From: Paraniabella hibiscisoli
GTDB taxonomy: Bacteria > Bacteroidota > Bacteroidia > Chitinophagales > Chitinophagaceae
DNA: 64,000 bases
Direction: 5' to 3'
Assembly (NCBI RefSeq): GCF_022512515.1
Contig: NZ_JAKWBK010000003.1
Location: forward strand, 62,001-126,000
Shown: positions 1-7,890 of the stretch, one piece after another
Numbering within the stretch: the stretch's first letter is position 1
How the letters are laid out: the number at the start of each line of letters is the position of its first letter
The notes under the pieces: model-generated
Database searches by the model: none
What the model was told of the DNA's origin: nothing
The model's input: only the letters and a program-made list of their open reading frames with translations
Translations under genes and position numbers: made by a program

Positions 1-431
1 TATAGTTAATGCCCTGAATTTTCTGCCGTCAAAGAGCGCATCGCTCACAAAATCCATCGACCAAAACTGGTGCAATTCAGTATTCACCAGTCTTTCAAGC
101 CTTTGTGCCGCAGCCCTGCATCGCCGCGGCTTTTTGCTTCTTAAGTTTAATCCTTCTTCTTTATACACCCGGTACACTCGTTTATGATTATCCCTCCAGC
201 CTTCCCGCCTCAGCAGTATATATATCCGCCAAAGGCCATATCGCACACGTGTAACAGCAATCTCACGGATCCTGCTTCGTAGGGGTGCATCTTGCCTTCG
301 ATGGTGTTTGTAATAGTATACCGAATGATAAACCATCATTAACCTGCACGATCTTCGTGTTGATACCTGGTATTGCTGCCTCAGATATATCGCTAATTCC
401 TTTTTCTGTGCAGGCTTCAGAGCTTTTTTTT
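1..431 (-). CDS. IS3-family transposase OrfB, partial
   Basis: The frame opened after the A-tract reads KKALKPAQKKELA, then HTH_21-like and start-of-rve sequence, including NHKRVYRVYKEEGL and WSMDFVSDALFDGRKF with the first catalytic Asp of the DDE triad. The protein runs off the window before the second Asp. It would normally be made as an OrfAB fusion by -1 frameshifting on OrfA. As written, the frame is +1 relative to OrfA; one more A in the A8 run restores the classical -1 arrangement. The catalytic domain would nick and join the IS ends. Confidence 0.8.
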
Positions 432-688
432 ATTACATCCTGTAGCATTTGCCTGTCAAGACTCAAATCGGCTACAATCTGTTTTAAACGGGCGTTTTCC
501 TCTTTTAGCATTCTTAATTCCCGAAGTTCGGATACGCCCAATCCTCCATATTTTTTCTTCCAGTTGTAAAAAGTAGCTTCCGAAATCCCCAGCTTCCGGC
601 AGATCTCTTCCACCTTTACTCCCTGTTCTGATTGACGAATCGAAAACACAATCTGTGCCTCCGTAAACTTTGACTTCTTCATACGCAA
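263..688 (-). CDS. IS3-family transposase OrfA (HTH_Tnp_1)
   Basis: The first about 90 residues are a standard OrfA: KKSKFTEAQIV start, helix-turn-helix KLGISEATFYNWKKKYGG, then a leucine-zipper-like stretch (LRELRMLKEENARLKQIVADL). It binds the IS ends and carries the N-terminus of the OrfAB transposase. The readable frame continues for 50 extra residues of nonsense after the A-run at 424-431. With one more A, OrfA would stop at 417-419 after VIKKKL, the usual length of about 90 aa for this group. The frame end at 263 is therefore probably an artefact. Confidence 0.8.
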   Translation of the reverse strand: MRMKKSKFTEAQIVFSIRQSEQGVKVEEICRKLGISEATFYNWKKKYGGLGVSELRELRMLKEENARLKQIVADLSLDRQMLQDVIKKSSEACTEKGISDISEAAIPGINTKIVQVNDGLSFGILLQTPSKARCTPTKQDP

Positions 689-731
689 TATTTAATTTTT
701 AAGTTATCGATATTGCGCCAATTTTCTACTT

Positions 732-1583
732 TTAATCGCTACGTTTTTTAGGGAGGAGGTCATCCTGATACTTGATGGGAGAAAGATAACCCAACGATTT
801 GTGGGGTCGTTCGGTATTGTAATCCAACCTCCATTCTTCGCACTTTTCGCGCACTTCATTCAAACTGTAAAACAGGTATGCGTTCAACAATTCGCGCCTT
901 ATACTCCCGTTTTTTCGTTCTATAAAAGCGTTTTGCATCGGCCTGCCAGGCTGAATAAACTGCAAGGTTATTGGTTTGTCCTTTTCGCTACACCATTGTT
1001 CCAGTTTATGCGATATAAATTCAGGCCTGTTATCACAACGAATAGTTGTCGGTATACCCCTGTGATTGATAAGCTTTTCCAATACTCTTATCACACGCAA
1101 TGAGGGCAATGATGTATCTACTTCAATAGCTAAAGATTCCCTGTTAAAATCGTCTATGACATTGAACAAGCGATATCTGCGCCCATCCACAAGACTATCG
1201 CTCATGAAGTCGATACTCCATACCTGATTGGGCCCTGTAGGCACTTCCAGGGGCTGCTTCACCCGTTCTGGCAATCGGCGTTTAGCTCTGCGGCGTATGT
1301 TGAGCTTCATATCTGTATACACCCGATAAATTCGCTTATGATTCCACCAATAACCTTTATTCCAAAGCCGGTAACAACATTGCCAAAAGCCGATCGCAAC
1401 ATGTTTGGTAGTAAGATCTGTTAATGCATTTTGTAGCTCTGTATCATCCTTAAGTTTCGCTTTATACTGATAGCTGGTTCGGGATAAACTCATCAGTTTA
1501 CACGCCTTGCGGTTACTTAGCTGTCCATCTTTGGTAAGACATTCAACAGCTTCCCTTTTCTCCTGAGACGTTAGAACTTTTTT
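732..1583 (-). CDS. IS3-family transposase OrfB (rve integrase core)
   Basis: The readable ATG-initiated part starts at 1493, but the frame is open back to the A-run at 1578-1583 and gives the usual OrfB N-terminus (VLTSQEKREAVECLTKD..NRKACKLMSLSR). The DDE residues are visible: Asp in WSIDFMSDSL, Asp in IRCDNRPEF, Glu in NAFIERKNGSIRR. Family members usually have CDNGPEF; here Gly is Arg, next to a catalytic Asp. The protein ends with the normal W..DYNTERPHKSLGYLSP motif, so length is complete. Probably made as an OrfAB fusion. Confidence 0.85.
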   Translation of the reverse strand, partial: KKVLTSQEKREAVECLTKDGQLSNRKACKLMSLSRTSYQYKAKLKDDTELQNALTDLTTKHVAIGFWQCCYRLWNKGYWWNHKRIYRVYTDMKLNIRRRAKRRLPERVKQPLEVPTGPNQVWSIDFMSDSLVDGRRYRLFNVIDDFNRESLAIEVDTSLPSLRVIRVLEKLINHRGIPTTIRCDNRPEFISHKLEQWCSEKDKPITLQFIQPGRPMQNAFIERKNGSIRRELLNAYLFYSLNEVREKCEEWRLDYNTERPHKSLGYLSPIKYQDDLLPKKRSD

Positions 1584-1833
1584 CTATCAAAATCTTCATT
1601 GCTCGATTCTCCAAACTCATCTCTGCAAACATCTTCTTTAACTCGGCATTTTCCTTCTCCAGTTCCCGCATCCTGGTCACATCTTTAACTTCCATACCTC
1701 CGTATTTCGCTTTCCAGTTGTAAAAAGTGGCATCACTGATACCTATCTCACGACAGATATCCTTAACTGCTATGCCGCCTTCCTGCTTCTTGATTGCTGC
1801 CACGATCTGGCTCTCTGTAAATTTCCTTTTCAT
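1543..1833 (-). CDS. IS3-family transposase OrfA (HTH_Tnp_1)
   Basis: The product begins MKRKFTESQIVAAIKKQEGG, contains helix-turn-helix EIGISDATFYNWKAKYGGMEV, and then a coiled-coil RELEKENAELKKMFAEMSLE. It is the DNA-binding and dimerising half of the transposase. The 3' end overlaps orfB. In the sequence as given, the frame runs through AAAAAAG to a stop at 1543; with A7 instead of A6 at 1578-1583 OrfA would end IEKKF-stop at 1571, right on the slippery site. That is the standard IS3 geometry, so I suspect one missing A. Confidence 0.85.
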   Translation of the reverse strand: MKRKFTESQIVAAIKKQEGGIAVKDICREIGISDATFYNWKAKYGGMEVKDVTRMRELEKENAELKKMFAEMSLENRAMKILIEKSSNVSGEKGSC

Positions 1834-1907
1834 CGCTATTTAAAATTTAAAGTTAACAAACGCATTCCGTGTTAACTCTAACTGCACCGGCCGGATTTAA
1901 GGGGAGC

Positions 1908-2221
1908 TTACAGAATCACTAAAACAAAGATCCACATTCTACTATAAGCCTTAGTTTTTCTATCTATAAAATCTATATCCTGAAGATACTCCTTATCATT
2001 GTTTAAAATCCGCTGGATGTCCGCTGGCTCCAATAAATCTGTATATCGTTCTTTTAAATTGTTATAGCTATTTTGAAATCGCTTTCGTTGCTCATTTATT
2101 TCCCACTTTGAAACAAAAAAATAAATAAGACTACCCGCAATAAATGTGAATGACAACACGGTCGCATCAAGGGAAAATATGTTCGTAAAATCACCTTTAC
2201 CCAATAGAAGCAATACAAAAA
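1908..2221 (-). pseudogene. Remnant of a two-TM membrane protein, both ends broken
   Basis: The fragment reads VLLLLGKGDFTNIFSLDATVL, a hydrophobic span (FTFIAGSLIYFFV), then a charged coiled-coil-like region (EINEQRKRFQNSYNNLKERY) and a second hydrophobic stretch (MWIFVLVIL) that stops at 1908 next to the IS element. On the 5' side the frame is closed by a TAA at about 2220 with no usable ATG; the only start is TTG. I do not recognise the family. Coherent membrane-protein composition in this frame argues it is genuine coding sequence cut at both ends. Confidence 0.45.
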
Positions 2222-2610
2222 TTTACTACGGTTGCCGAGTGCGATGCTGCCATTCAGGCTTTTATTAAAAGGCAAAAAGAACTGGCAAGAAAACAGGTAA
2301 ATCTCGTAGGTCAAAAAGAATCTTACGGCGAAACCTCGGAAACGATCGCCATCCAGATTGAAGACCTGAAAAAGATATCGCAAGCTTTAAGCAACGACTG
2401 GAATCGGGGCCGGGTGCTAAAGAAGCCGATGATCTGGAAGACAAGCTGATTACGGCCGAGTACCAACTGCACCGGGCGCTGCGCCGGGAGCGTAATTATG
2501 GCCGCCCCGGTTATGCAGGCAAAGAGTTCGACCTGGATCTTTTAGATTACAGCGTTGAAAAAGCAGCCGAGTTCATTCAAGCGGTAGAAGCCCGCAGAGC
2601 CCAGCTCTAA
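2222..2610 (+). pseudogene. Conserved-looking hypothetical protein, 5' truncated and frameshifted
   Basis: The plus frame reads TVAECDAAIQAFIKRQKELA..GETSETIAIQIEDLKKISQALSNDW, then after one missing base near 2395 (GG for GGG) continues ESGPGAKEADDLEDKLITAEYQLHRALRRERNYGRP and ends EARRAQL-stop at 2610. It is highly charged and helical, about 130 aa in total, and unrecognised. No ATG precedes it; the 5' boundary coincides with the break of the opposite-strand membrane gene at about 2220, so a deletion or recombination joined the two remnants. Position just upstream of a holin gene suggests a phage origin (inference). Confidence 0.45.
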
Positions 2611-2622
2611 GCCTCTCAAAGC

Positions 2623-2648
2623 AACAAGCCGTCTATAGGCGGTTTGTT
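2623..2648 (+). terminator. Stem-loop between hypothetical remnant and holin gene
   Basis: AACAAGCCG at 2623-2631 pairs with CGGTTTGTT at 2640-2648 (one G-U) around an 8-nt loop, just after the stop at 2610. The following T-run is weak (TTTGCCTTATT), so this may be an attenuator rather than a strong terminator. Confidence 0.4.
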
Positions 2649-2699
2649 TGCCTTATTGTCCGGTTCTGCCGTTTTTTTAATTCTTTAAAATATCTTCTT

Positions 2700-3149
2700 A
2701 TGAATTCATTTATTCAATACTGGCCGACAACACATTTATTGATCTGGCTACTGATCGTATACACTTGGGATTTTTTATTTGGGGTTTGCAAATCCATTAT
2801 AAAAGGTACGCCCCGCACCTCGCAGGGGTTCCGGCAATCCATTATTAAATTGCTTCAGTATGGCGGTTGCATTTTAATCGCTATTGTTATTCTCAATATC
2901 GTATATGTTTCCAATGAACCATTCGGGCAAAAATTTGCCTGGATATTTGGCGACATTATGCTATACTTCATGATATATATCGAAGTAGTATCAGTACTGG
3001 AAAATATGGAAGCCATGGCCCCATCAAGTTTCTTTGTGAGATTATTTGTAAGGCCTGTCAGGCGCATTATCACTTTCCAATTGAAAAATCTTTTTCAGGA
3101 AGATGCTGCAACCAAAAATTTTCGTAATAAAAACAAAAGTCATATATAA
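2700..3149 (+). CDS. Phage holin family protein (Phage_holin_4_1 type)
   Basis: The 149-aa protein has an N-terminal hydrophobic helix (HLLIWLLIVYTWDFLFGV), the family motif D-FGV-K-I-KG-RTS-GFR-I-K (residues about 24-50), and two further membrane spans (ILIAIVILNIVYV and IMLYFMIYIEVVSVLENM). This matches the toxin-secretion/phage-lysis holin family, which forms inner-membrane pores that release an endolysin. No endolysin or tail gene is beside it; the preceding gene is broken. It is probably a relic of a prophage or phage-like element. Frame intact and no homopolymer break seen. Confidence 0.75.
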   Translation: MNSFIQYWPTTHLLIWLLIVYTWDFLFGVCKSIIKGTPRTSQGFRQSIIKLLQYGGCILIAIVILNIVYVSNEPFGQKFAWIFGDIMLYFMIYIEVVSVLENMEAMAPSSFFVRLFVRPVRRIITFQLKNLFQEDAATKNFRNKNKSHI

Positions 3150-3267
3150 AAAACGATGATTAATGGCGACGGGGAAACTATTCATTCGGGGCGCCTGATC
3201 ACAGGGTCTTTGGTTAGCGTTTCAAAAAGCAGCCAGCTACAATACATTGAACAGAGCCTTACCACTA

Positions 3268-3878
3268 TTAAACCTTATTCGGCTTGCTCACGTATTTATT
3301 GCTCTTTACAAAAAACCGCCAGGGCAATAGCGCATGCTCCGCAGCATAGGCTACGCCAACACGAGGCGTAGCAGCAATATCAGTATCTTTGTAAAGAAGC
3401 CCCTGGTCTTCAATCCATATCTGGTTACCTGTAAGATTTTTGCATTAAAACCAAGATCAATACCCAGAGCTTTGCTCACAGAACCGGGCCCGGAGGAAAC
3501 AGACGCAACACCTGCGCTCCTTTTACGCCGCTGCTCTATAATATGCTTACCTGCCAGCGGCTCCACGGCTCTTATCAATACAGCATGGGGTTCGTCCTTA
3601 ACAGAAGTTACCACATTGAACAAATAATGTATACCGTAGCAGAGATACACATAAGAAAGGCCTCCTGGCTCATACATAACCGAAGTACGTTGGGTTCGCC
3701 TGCCGCCATAAGCATGAGAGGCTTTATCTTCCACACCTGCATAGGCTTCTGTTTCTGTAATAACACCAGAGGTAATTTCCCCATTGATCTGTGTTACCAA
3801 TACCTTACCCAGAAGGTCTCTGGCCAGGAAAAGCACATCGCGGTTGCTGTAGTAAATACTATCTAATTTCAAGTGCAC
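3268..3878 (-). CDS. DNA-3-methyladenine glycosylase (AAG/MPG family), frameshifted
   Basis: The first about 155 residues carry the family motifs: ARDLLGKVL, TETEAYAGVEDKASHAYGG (catalytic Glu region), the YLCYGIHYLFNVV block and AVLIRAVEPL. The frame then breaks near 3430; in the neighbouring frame the true C-terminus is present, reading GNQIWIEDQGLLY, then TPRVGVAYAAEHALLPWRF, and ending at 3268. One extra T near 3434 joins them, giving the usual length of about 203 aa. The enzyme removes alkylated purines (3-meA, hypoxanthine) in base-excision repair. Monocistronic; convergent with the holin side. Confidence 0.88.
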
Positions 3879-4134
3879 AAATCTATTATTTTTTAGCCGG
3901 TAGTTGTATAATGTATCAGGAATACAAAAATTAGTTAAATACGGGAAAATTCCCCTTTTTTCGGTTCTGCTGTCTTTATATGTTTGCTATGCAAATGGGG
4001 AATTAATAGCAATAACCAACTAATGTATAAAAACTGGGCATTTGCTAAAAACAAGCGCCTGCTGAACATACGATATTTTTAGTATACACGCCCATGCAAA
4101 ACACCCGGGTACAGCCCCTGAAAAATGCTGCATT
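3879..4134. other. Intergenic stretch, no gene seen
   Basis: AT-rich non-coding DNA upstream of the glycosylase gene. I see no convincing ORF on either strand; it presumably holds the glycosylase promoter near 3890-3950, but I could not pick a clear -33/-7 pair. Confidence 0.5.
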
Positions 4135-4172
4135 AAAGATCTCCGTGAGCGAAATACCCACGGAGGTCTTTG
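4135..4172 (+). terminator. Strong hairpin with A- and T-flanks (bidirectional terminator-like)
   Basis: AAAGATCTCCGTG (4135-4147) pairs with CACGGAGGTCTTTG (4159-4172), a 12-bp stem with one internal mismatch and an 11-nt loop, followed by TTTC. No gene ends here on either strand, so it may be the leftover of a lost gene's terminator. Confidence 0.45.
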
Positions 4173-4250
4173 TTTCAACTTTGTAGTTCTGCACAGCATA
4201 TTACCGCTCCCATGTCTAATACTTATTAATACCCGATTTCAGAAATTTCC

Positions 4251-4258
4251 GCGAAGAC
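4251..4258 (+). repeat. 8-bp target-site duplication, left copy
   Basis: GCGAAGAC directly precedes the left inverted repeat of the MITE and is repeated exactly at 4622-4629, directly after the right inverted repeat. An 8-bp duplication is the mark of transposase-mediated insertion. Confidence 0.9.
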
Positions 4259-4621
4259 GGGTGCAATTCAAATTTTCGCTAAAGTCCTGCCATTCGAAGT
4301 GGAAGCATCTCCTAAATAGTGGAGATTTCCCCAGAACAGACGTATAATCATTAACATATCGCTGCGACGCAGCTCTACTGTCCTTATGACTATTATTTTA
4401 CTAATATATTGCAGCTACGCTGCTTTTATTATTGTGATCATTGCCGCATAGCGGCATAGTATTAATAGGTCATAATAATTCGTTAGTTACCGGAGCTGCG
4501 CAGCGATATATTTTATTTCAAACCAATAGGAATTGATGTGATCACCCTGAAAATTTCCCGACGGGCCCGAAAGGACCTACAAAAAGAAGTATAGCATAAA
4601 GCGAAAATTTGAATTGCACCC
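4259..4621. mobile_element. MITE: 363-bp non-coding element with perfect 22-bp TIRs and 8-bp TSD
   Basis: The left end 4259-4280 begins GGGTGCAATTC and ends TTTTCGCT; the right end 4600-4621 is its exact reverse complement over 22 bp. The flanks carry the 8-bp duplication GCGAAGAC. Inside there is no ORF but four short perfect palindromes (4361-4373, 4411-4423, 4443-4455, 4495-4504), all rich in GC/GCAGC, and the two halves are themselves partly complementary (ATATCGCTGCG near 4357 against CGCAGCGATAT near 4499). The element could therefore fold into one long branched hairpin. It is too small to encode a transposase and would need one in trans; GGG ends with 8-bp duplications occur in several IS families (for example ISL3, IS256, IS1595), so the parent is undetermined. 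Confidence 0.88.
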
Positions 4622-4629
4622 GCGAAGAC
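4622..4629 (+). repeat. 8-bp target-site duplication, right copy
   Basis: GCGAAGAC, identical to 4251-4258, abuts the right terminal inverted repeat of the MITE. Confidence 0.9.
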
Positions 4630-4685
4630 TGATATAAGTCATAAGATATTATTTTTGTTTACGGGATAAAATCCGACGGGAAATA

Positions 4686-5122
4686 ATGATTATCAGAATC
4701 CTATTATCTATTACTTTTTTCTTGCTGCTACCTGTTCTGTATCGGCGCAGGCAAAAACATTTACAGTCAATGCCCAAACATTTGTTATTAAGACTAAAAA
4801 AATCAATAATGAATGGAACACCAAAGACGAAATAGGGGAATTATACATTCTTAAAAAAGGAAAACAGCAATATCTATTGGCTTACCATCTTTATAGAGAC
4901 GAGGGTGGTGATTGCAATAATCTGTTCTGGACCAAAGAATGGCTAACAGTGAAAACCAATACCATTGTTGTCACAACGCGGCATTTTCAAAAGACAGGAC
5001 GGGATCCTATTACCGAATGGGAGAAGAAAACCTTTACAGTAAGTAGAAATGGGGAAGTGAAACTCACAGAACAGCTTTATAAGAAATATGGCGGTAAAGA
5101 ATGGACCACTGAAGAGAGATGA
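4686..5122 (+). CDS. Secreted protein of unknown function, frameshifted in the signal peptide
   Basis: An ATG at 4686 starts MIIRILLSITFF; one extra T in the T6 run at about 4715-4720 continues it as LAATCSVSAQA, a clean signal peptide with Ala-x-Ala cleavage. The mature part begins KTFTVNAQTFVIKTKKINNEWNTKDEI and ends YKKYGGKEWTTEER. Total about 145 aa. It contains aromatic-rich beta-like segments (LLAYHLYRDEGGDCNNLFWTK) with one Cys. I do not recognise a family. Without the correction only the part from 4877 reads from an ATG. Probably periplasmic or exported. Confidence 0.6.
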
Positions 5123-5177
5123 AAACACGCAAAAAAATTATGTACTGCAATTCGGTGCAGACTTCCTACATTACAGC

Positions 5178-5564
5178 ATGAAAATTGAAAAACTACATCA
5201 TATTGCTCTTATCTGTTCGGACTATGAAAAGTCTAAACAATTTTATACAGATGTACTGGGTTTTACAATAGAACAGGAAGTATTCAGAGCCGAACGAAAA
5301 TCTTACAAGCTGGACCTTTCGCTTAATGGCCAATACTTAATTGAGCTCTTCAGTTTTCCCGACCCGCCAGCCAGAATAACCAAACCTGAAGCTACCGGCC
5401 TAAGACATATTGCTTTTAGCGTGAGAGATATAGCGGAAACAATCAACTATTTGCAATCCAAAAACATTGTACCAGAGCCTGTTCGAGTAGATGAATTTAC
5501 AGGAAAAAAGTTCACGTTCTTTGCCGACCCCGATTCGTTACCCATTGAAGTTTATGAATTATAA
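5178..5564 (+). CDS. VOC-superfamily (glyoxalase-like) protein, YaeR/GloA2 type
   Basis: The 128-aa protein starts MKIEKLHHIALICSDYEKSK. The VOC pattern is complete: His in HHIALI, Glu in YLIELFSFPDPP, His in LRHIAFSV, and Glu in PIEVYEL, the four metal-ligand positions of the fold. ELFSFP and GLRHIAFSV are typical of the YaeR subgroup, whose substrate is uncertain, so a lactoylglutathione lyase function should not be assumed. A longer in-frame start at 5088 exists but overlaps the upstream gene; 5178 matches the family N-terminus. Confidence 0.85.
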   Translation: MKIEKLHHIALICSDYEKSKQFYTDVLGFTIEQEVFRAERKSYKLDLSLNGQYLIELFSFPDPPARITKPEATGLRHIAFSVRDIAETINYLQSKNIVPEPVRVDEFTGKKFTFFADPDSLPIEVYEL

Positions 5565-5640
5565 CAAAGCCTGCACATCGCTCCACTATGATATAGAAAA
5601 AGCCTGAGATAGTCATACCAGCTAATACTGCTGGCGTTTG

Positions 5641-5769
5641 GGAATTACTTATTTGGCATCGGTGATCATATTTAAGCAAAGTCTTGGTTTACCCGCCATA
5701 TTGGGGATCGTGCTCATCATAGCGGGTGTGCTGGTTTTAAACCTGCTTTCTACATCTTATAGTTATTAA
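5641..5769 (+). pseudogene. C-terminal remnant of an SMR (EmrE-like) multidrug transporter
   Basis: The plus frame reads GITYLASVIIFKQSLGLPAI, then LGIVLIIAGVLVLNLLS, ending at a TAA at 5767. This matches the third and fourth helices of small multidrug resistance proteins (FKQ-L-LPAILG-LIIAGVLV-NLLS). The first about 65 residues, including the essential Glu14, are absent; upstream sequence near 5610-5640 gives only degenerate matches. A 43-residue piece with no start codon cannot make a working transporter, so I call it a gene relic. Confidence 0.65.
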
Positions 5770-5805
5770 CCCTTATTTTATTGAAACAGTTTTCCGGACC
5801 GTACA

Positions 5806-6380
5806 TCAGGTGGTCATCATTTTCATACAATACAGATCAAATCCAAAATTCAATTGGCTATAAATGGTAAAGCCATGTTTCTGGTACCAGGCGATATTGC
5901 TTTTTGTAGAAGTTTCCAGTACCGGCAACCGGTTCATGTTGCCGGCTCTTGCGATTATTTTCTTCAGCAATTGTGATCCAATACCCTGCCCCTGTTGCTC
6001 TGGCTCCACACCAATATACCATATATGATAGAGCAGGCCTGGCGGATGCGTTTTACCAATAGCACTTTCGCGCTTCAATACTTTCGACAAGTTAGTTAAT
6101 CCCATGGCTTTAATAGCCAAGCTCAGATCCAGCATAAGAGTCCCTGCTGTTGTACGTTTTTTTCGGGAAAAAGTGTGAGCGCACAAGCAACGCCATCTTC
6201 AGAAATAAATATTTCGCCGAACCGGAGACATATCTCAAATGAGTAATGACAAAGCTCCCTGATGCGTTCTGCTCTACGCTGGTCTTGTTTAATGATATAG
6301 TTGACACTTTTATTATCGCTAAAAGCTTTTGTCAATATATCAACAATTAAGGCCTTGTCATTGCGCGTAGCTTTCTGCAT
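5806..6380 (-). CDS. GNAT-family N-acetyltransferase, frameshifted
   Basis: The N-terminal part (6380 to about 6150) reads MQKATRNDKALIVDILTKAFSDN and reaches CALTLFPEKN. One extra A in the A7 run near 6157-6163 joins it to KRTTAGTLMLDLSLAIKAMG and on to the acetyl-CoA site IGVEPEQQGQGIGSQLLKKI (the Q-x-x-G-x-G/A motif of motif A). The C-terminus has the usual N-x-x-WYQKHGF segment. About 191 aa. It transfers acetyl from acetyl-CoA to an unknown amine; nothing nearby points to the substrate. Confidence 0.8.
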
Positions 6381-6738
6381 AGATGAATATTTATTGCTGA
6401 AGACGCAACCTCACTATTTTTTATTTCCTGCATGAGTTAGGACGCCCTCGACTCCTATAAAAATACTGTAACACAATATTATAAAAAACCACCCACCCAT
6501 CTTAGCACCGCCAAGGCAAACGCATTTAAAGACATTTCAAGCGGGAAAACCCTCCTACCTCCAGGGGCAGGCCGGAATTATTACAGAAAGCATATTCGCT
6601 GATATTGACATTTCCCTTTGAGGCTCCTCCAAACACTATCTCAGCTGACTGCTGTAATTACCCGATCCCTGCCGGATGGCACAATCAGGGTAAAATAAAC
6701 GGCAAAATCGAATGCGTTTGGCCTTAATAAATCTTTTG
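6381..6738. other. Intergenic stretch between divergent GNAT and LacI genes
   Basis: About 360 bp without a credible gene on either strand. Its right edge carries the LacI-gene promoter; the left edge should carry that of the acetyltransferase gene. I see no long repeat or hairpin in it. Confidence 0.5.
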
Positions 6739-6771
6739 TTTGCAATAACCTTGAGTTTTTTTCTATCTTTA
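6739..6771 (+). promoter_or_regulatory. Bacteroidetes-type promoter for the LacI-family gene
   Basis: TTTG at 6739-6742 and TATCTTTA at 6764-6771 are 21 bp apart, close to the TTTG-N19/21-TAnnTTTG pattern of Bacteroidetes sigma factors, and end 26 bp before the start codon. Confidence 0.45.
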
Positions 6772-6797
6772 ATACCTCTAGTCATCCGTCCTGTTTT

Positions 6798-7813
6798 ATG
6801 AGTGATATACCTACTATAAAAGAAATAGCAAAAAGATTGAATGTTTCCGTGTCCACCGTTTCGCGGGCACTGAACGATCACCCCAGAATAGGGCTAAAAA
6901 CAAAGCAGGCCATCCAGGGCCTAGCCAAAGAGCTGAATTATGAGCCTAATCCTAAGGCAATCTTCTTTAAACAAAAGAAAAGCTTTGTAATTGGCGTGAT
7001 CCTTCCACTGATCTCGGAGGACTTCTTTTCTAAAAGTATCAGCGGCATCGAAGATGTAGCCATGGAGCATGGTTATACCATTTTGTTCGGGCAGAGCCAT
7101 GATAGTATTGCAAAAGAGCAAACAGTAATGGAAGCCATGGTAAAACAACGGATCGATGGACTCCTGATCTCTCTTTCGAAGGAAACCAACAAATACAACC
7201 ACCTGGTTGCCTTGGAAAAATACAATATACCCGTGGTGTATTTCGACCGGGTGCCGCCGTTTGAAAGAGCCAGCAAGGTTTTCTGTAGTGTATATAAAGG
7301 TACTGAACAAATGATCGAATGGCTGTTCAGGCAAGGCAGAAAACGCATAGCTTTTATCAATGGCCCCGATGAAATTGCCGCGAGCCGCGAACGCCTGAAG
7401 GGTTATATGGAGGGTATTTCTAAAAAGAAACTCAAGATCGATATGCAGATGGTGGAGAAAACCGATCTTTCGGAGGAAGGAACGCAGCTCGCCATGGACA
7501 ACTCCTGAATTTGAAAAGGCCGCCCGATGCCATCATCAGTTTTAATGACTACGTGCACCTGGATGCCGTGAAATTTGCCCTTCAGAAAGGAGTAAACATC
7601 AACGAGGATATTCTTTTCGCCAGCTATGCAAATATCTCTGCCAACAAGCATGCGGCCTACCCTCCGGTTGTTTCCCTGGATCAGTTTCCCTACCAGCAGG
7701 GCCAGACAGCCATGAACATGCTGATCGATATTTTGAATAAAAAGCAATCAGGAGATGCCCCTCTACCTCCTTTCGAACAGGTGGAAGTGCCTGTTTCCCT
7801 TGTATATAGTTGA
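6798..7813 (+). CDS. LacI-family transcriptional regulator, frameshifted
   Basis: The N-terminal helix-turn-helix is TIKEIAKRLNVSVSTVSRALN (residues about 5-26), followed by the hinge (NYEPNPKA) and a periplasmic-binding-protein-like effector domain (VIGVILPLISEDFF, VYFDRVPPFE, RIAFINGP). The frame stops at 7508 but continues in the next frame as LLNLKRPPDAIISFNDYVHLDA and ends VEVPVSLVYS at 7813; one missing base near 7500 (C for CC) explains this. Full length about 338 aa. It probably senses a sugar and may control the kinase gene 78 bp downstream on the same strand. Confidence 0.88.
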
Positions 7814-7890
7814 CAGAAAACTTATACAATCGTTTGCGCAATTTTACTATTCCTGTATAGGTTATCTTTATCTGAAATGTAACCGGAGAT

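Larger units (their letters stand above)
1..720 (-). mobile_element. IS3-family insertion sequence (IS407-like), cut by window start
   Basis: The two-gene transposase arrangement runs on the minus strand: a small helix-turn-helix orfA (to 688) followed by the integrase-like orfB, which continues past base 1. Only 44 bp separate it from the orfB stop of the next IS3 element upstream, so two related but non-identical IS3 elements stand in tandem in the same orientation. I could not fix the inverted terminal repeats. The A-rich tract at 424-431 (T8 on the plus strand) sits exactly where IS3 elements have their A AAA AAG slippery site. Confidence 0.85.
729..1860 (-). mobile_element. Second IS3-family insertion sequence, full orfA/orfB
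   Basis: A complete orfA-orfB pair lies on the minus strand, distinct in sequence from the element at 1-720 but of the same subgroup. A 5' non-coding stretch of about 30-60 bp precedes orfA, and a membrane-protein fragment abuts it at 1908, so the insertion (or a linked deletion) probably truncated that gene. The terminal repeats were not resolved; boundaries are approximate. Confidence 0.75.

Noticed and set aside
2096-2383. 95-aa minus-strand ORF rich in Phe and Leu
   Set aside because: It is the antisense of the charged plus-strand hypothetical remnant and overlaps the better membrane-protein frame.
3156-3371. 71-aa plus-strand ORF after the holin gene
   Set aside because: Its 3' half is antisense to the repaired glycosylase C-terminus and the 5' half has no recognisable features, so I treat it as a chance frame.
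4259-4621. CRISPR array from the repeated GC-rich short palindromes
   Set aside because: The units are not identical direct repeats and spacing is irregular; TIRs and a target duplication explain the structure as a MITE.
6636-6881. 81-aa minus-strand ORF across the LacI start
   Set aside because: It overlaps the helix-turn-helix coding sequence and promoter of the LacI gene and has low-complexity basic sequence.
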